A stretch of DNA of 64,000 bases from Phytopseudomonas dryadis (GTDB taxonomy: Bacteria; Pseudomonadota; Gammaproteobacteria; Pseudomonadales; Pseudomonadaceae). This document shows positions 63,782 through 64,000 of this stretch, in pieces. The notes beneath the pieces were generated by a model that worked only from the letters and a program-made list of their open reading frames with translations, made no database searches and had not been told where the DNA came from. A program made the position numbers and the translations under genes. The DNA lies in assembly GCF_004327355.1 (NCBI RefSeq), contig NZ_QJUM01000023.1, positions 1 through 64,000 on the forward strand, read 5' to 3'. How positions within the stretch are numbered: the stretch's first letter is position 1; each line of letters starts with the position of its first letter.

Positions 63782-64000
63782 TCACAGCAGCAGCGCCAGG
63801 CCCAGCGGCATGGGCAACCCCGCCAGGTTCAGCGCCAGACGCGGTCGGTAGGGCAGCAGCAAGGCGACCAGCAGGCCGCCCAGCGAGGCCAGGCCGCACC
63901 AGGCCACCGATCCCATCGCCCAGCCCCAGGCCTGCGCGCTGGCGCAGAAACCGAGCGCCAGCGCCAGCCATCCGCCGATGCGCAAGGCGCGCAGCAAATG
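63782..64000 (-). CDS. Partial gene, DUF3325-like small membrane protein
   Basis: The frame is open to the window edge; 72 codons plus the stop are visible and the true start is probably beyond 64000. It has about three membrane spans (GGWLALALGFCASAQAWGWA, GLASLGGLLVALLLPY, LAGLPMPLGLALLL). Short proteins of this kind (DUF3325 and relatives) occur beside siderophore-uptake genes, which fits the neighbouring ABC operon. The family call rests on general resemblance. Confidence 0.6.
   Translation of the reverse strand, partial: HLLRALRIGGWLALALGFCASAQAWGWAMGSVAWCGLASLGGLLVALLLPYRPRLALNLAGLPMPLGLALLL

Overview
The window looks like a chromosomal segment of a Pseudomonas species (gammaproteobacteria, high GC). 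The support is an OprD-family porin, the tol-pal, ruvABC-yebC-aspS and relA-rlmD-cysM gene blocks, a PutA without the N-terminal DNA-binding domain, and a large load of intergenic REP-like repeats. As I recall the P. aeruginosa PAO1 map, most of the window is collinear with two PAO1 stretches: nadA to purC, and cysM to the tRNA-Lys gene. The differences from that map are described below. I cannot name the species.

Layout. (1) 1-5.4 kb: an aldo/keto reductase, a VOC-fold protein and a large divergent class A PBP-like protein. This block is bracketed by two ~200-bp inverted copies of one repeat. (2) 5.4-10.6 kb: a VF530-like small protein, then putP and putA for proline import and oxidation to glutamate. 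(3) 10.9-18.3 kb: a long-form purC, bamC and dapA; then divergent gcvR-bcp; then tusA, bepA and nadA. (4) 18.7-20 kb: an ilvE-type aminotransferase and the single tRNA (tRNA-Lys, TTT). (5) 20-30 kb: queC-queE, the cell-envelope operon ybgC-tolQRAB-pal-cpoB and ruvCAB, all on the minus strand. (6) 29.4-30 kb: a five-copy tandem repeat array. (7) 30-37.4 kb: yebC, aspS, dps, a membrane/cold-shock fusion, slyX, a HIT protein and an oprD-family porin. (8) 37.6-46.4 kb: proS, a lipoprotein, acylphosphatase, a lipoprotein thioredoxin, several uncharacterised proteins, yihY, arsC-wrbA and a small membrane protein. (9) 47-59.6 kb: hda-perM, a DUF2066 protein, purM-purN, a DUF3108 protein, small proteins, mazG, relA, rlmD and cysM. 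(10) 59.8-64 kb: an iron-siderophore-type ABC importer and the edge of a further membrane protein gene.

How the genes work together. The Tol-Pal system with CpoB, BamC, BepA and the PBP-like protein serve the envelope. RuvABC resolves recombination intermediates. RelA, MazG, Hda and Dps serve stress and replication control. PurC, PurM and PurN make purines, DapA makes diaminopimelate and lysine, CysM makes cysteine, NadA makes NAD, and QueC and QueE make the queuosine precursor.

The window is mostly core housekeeping DNA. I see no insertion sequence, prophage, CRISPR array, toxin-antitoxin pair or defence island. The unusual material lies between genes. It comprises: heptad-phased inverted repeats (GCNNCAA)n...(TTGNNGC)n at three clear sites and one weak one, each just downstream of a stop codon; a ~115-bp element in five tandem copies plus two longer relatives; and a ~74-bp hairpin element in four tandem copies plus three solo copies, one copy of which supplies the last codons of yihY. 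Statements about PAO1 gene order and family features come from memory, not from a search.
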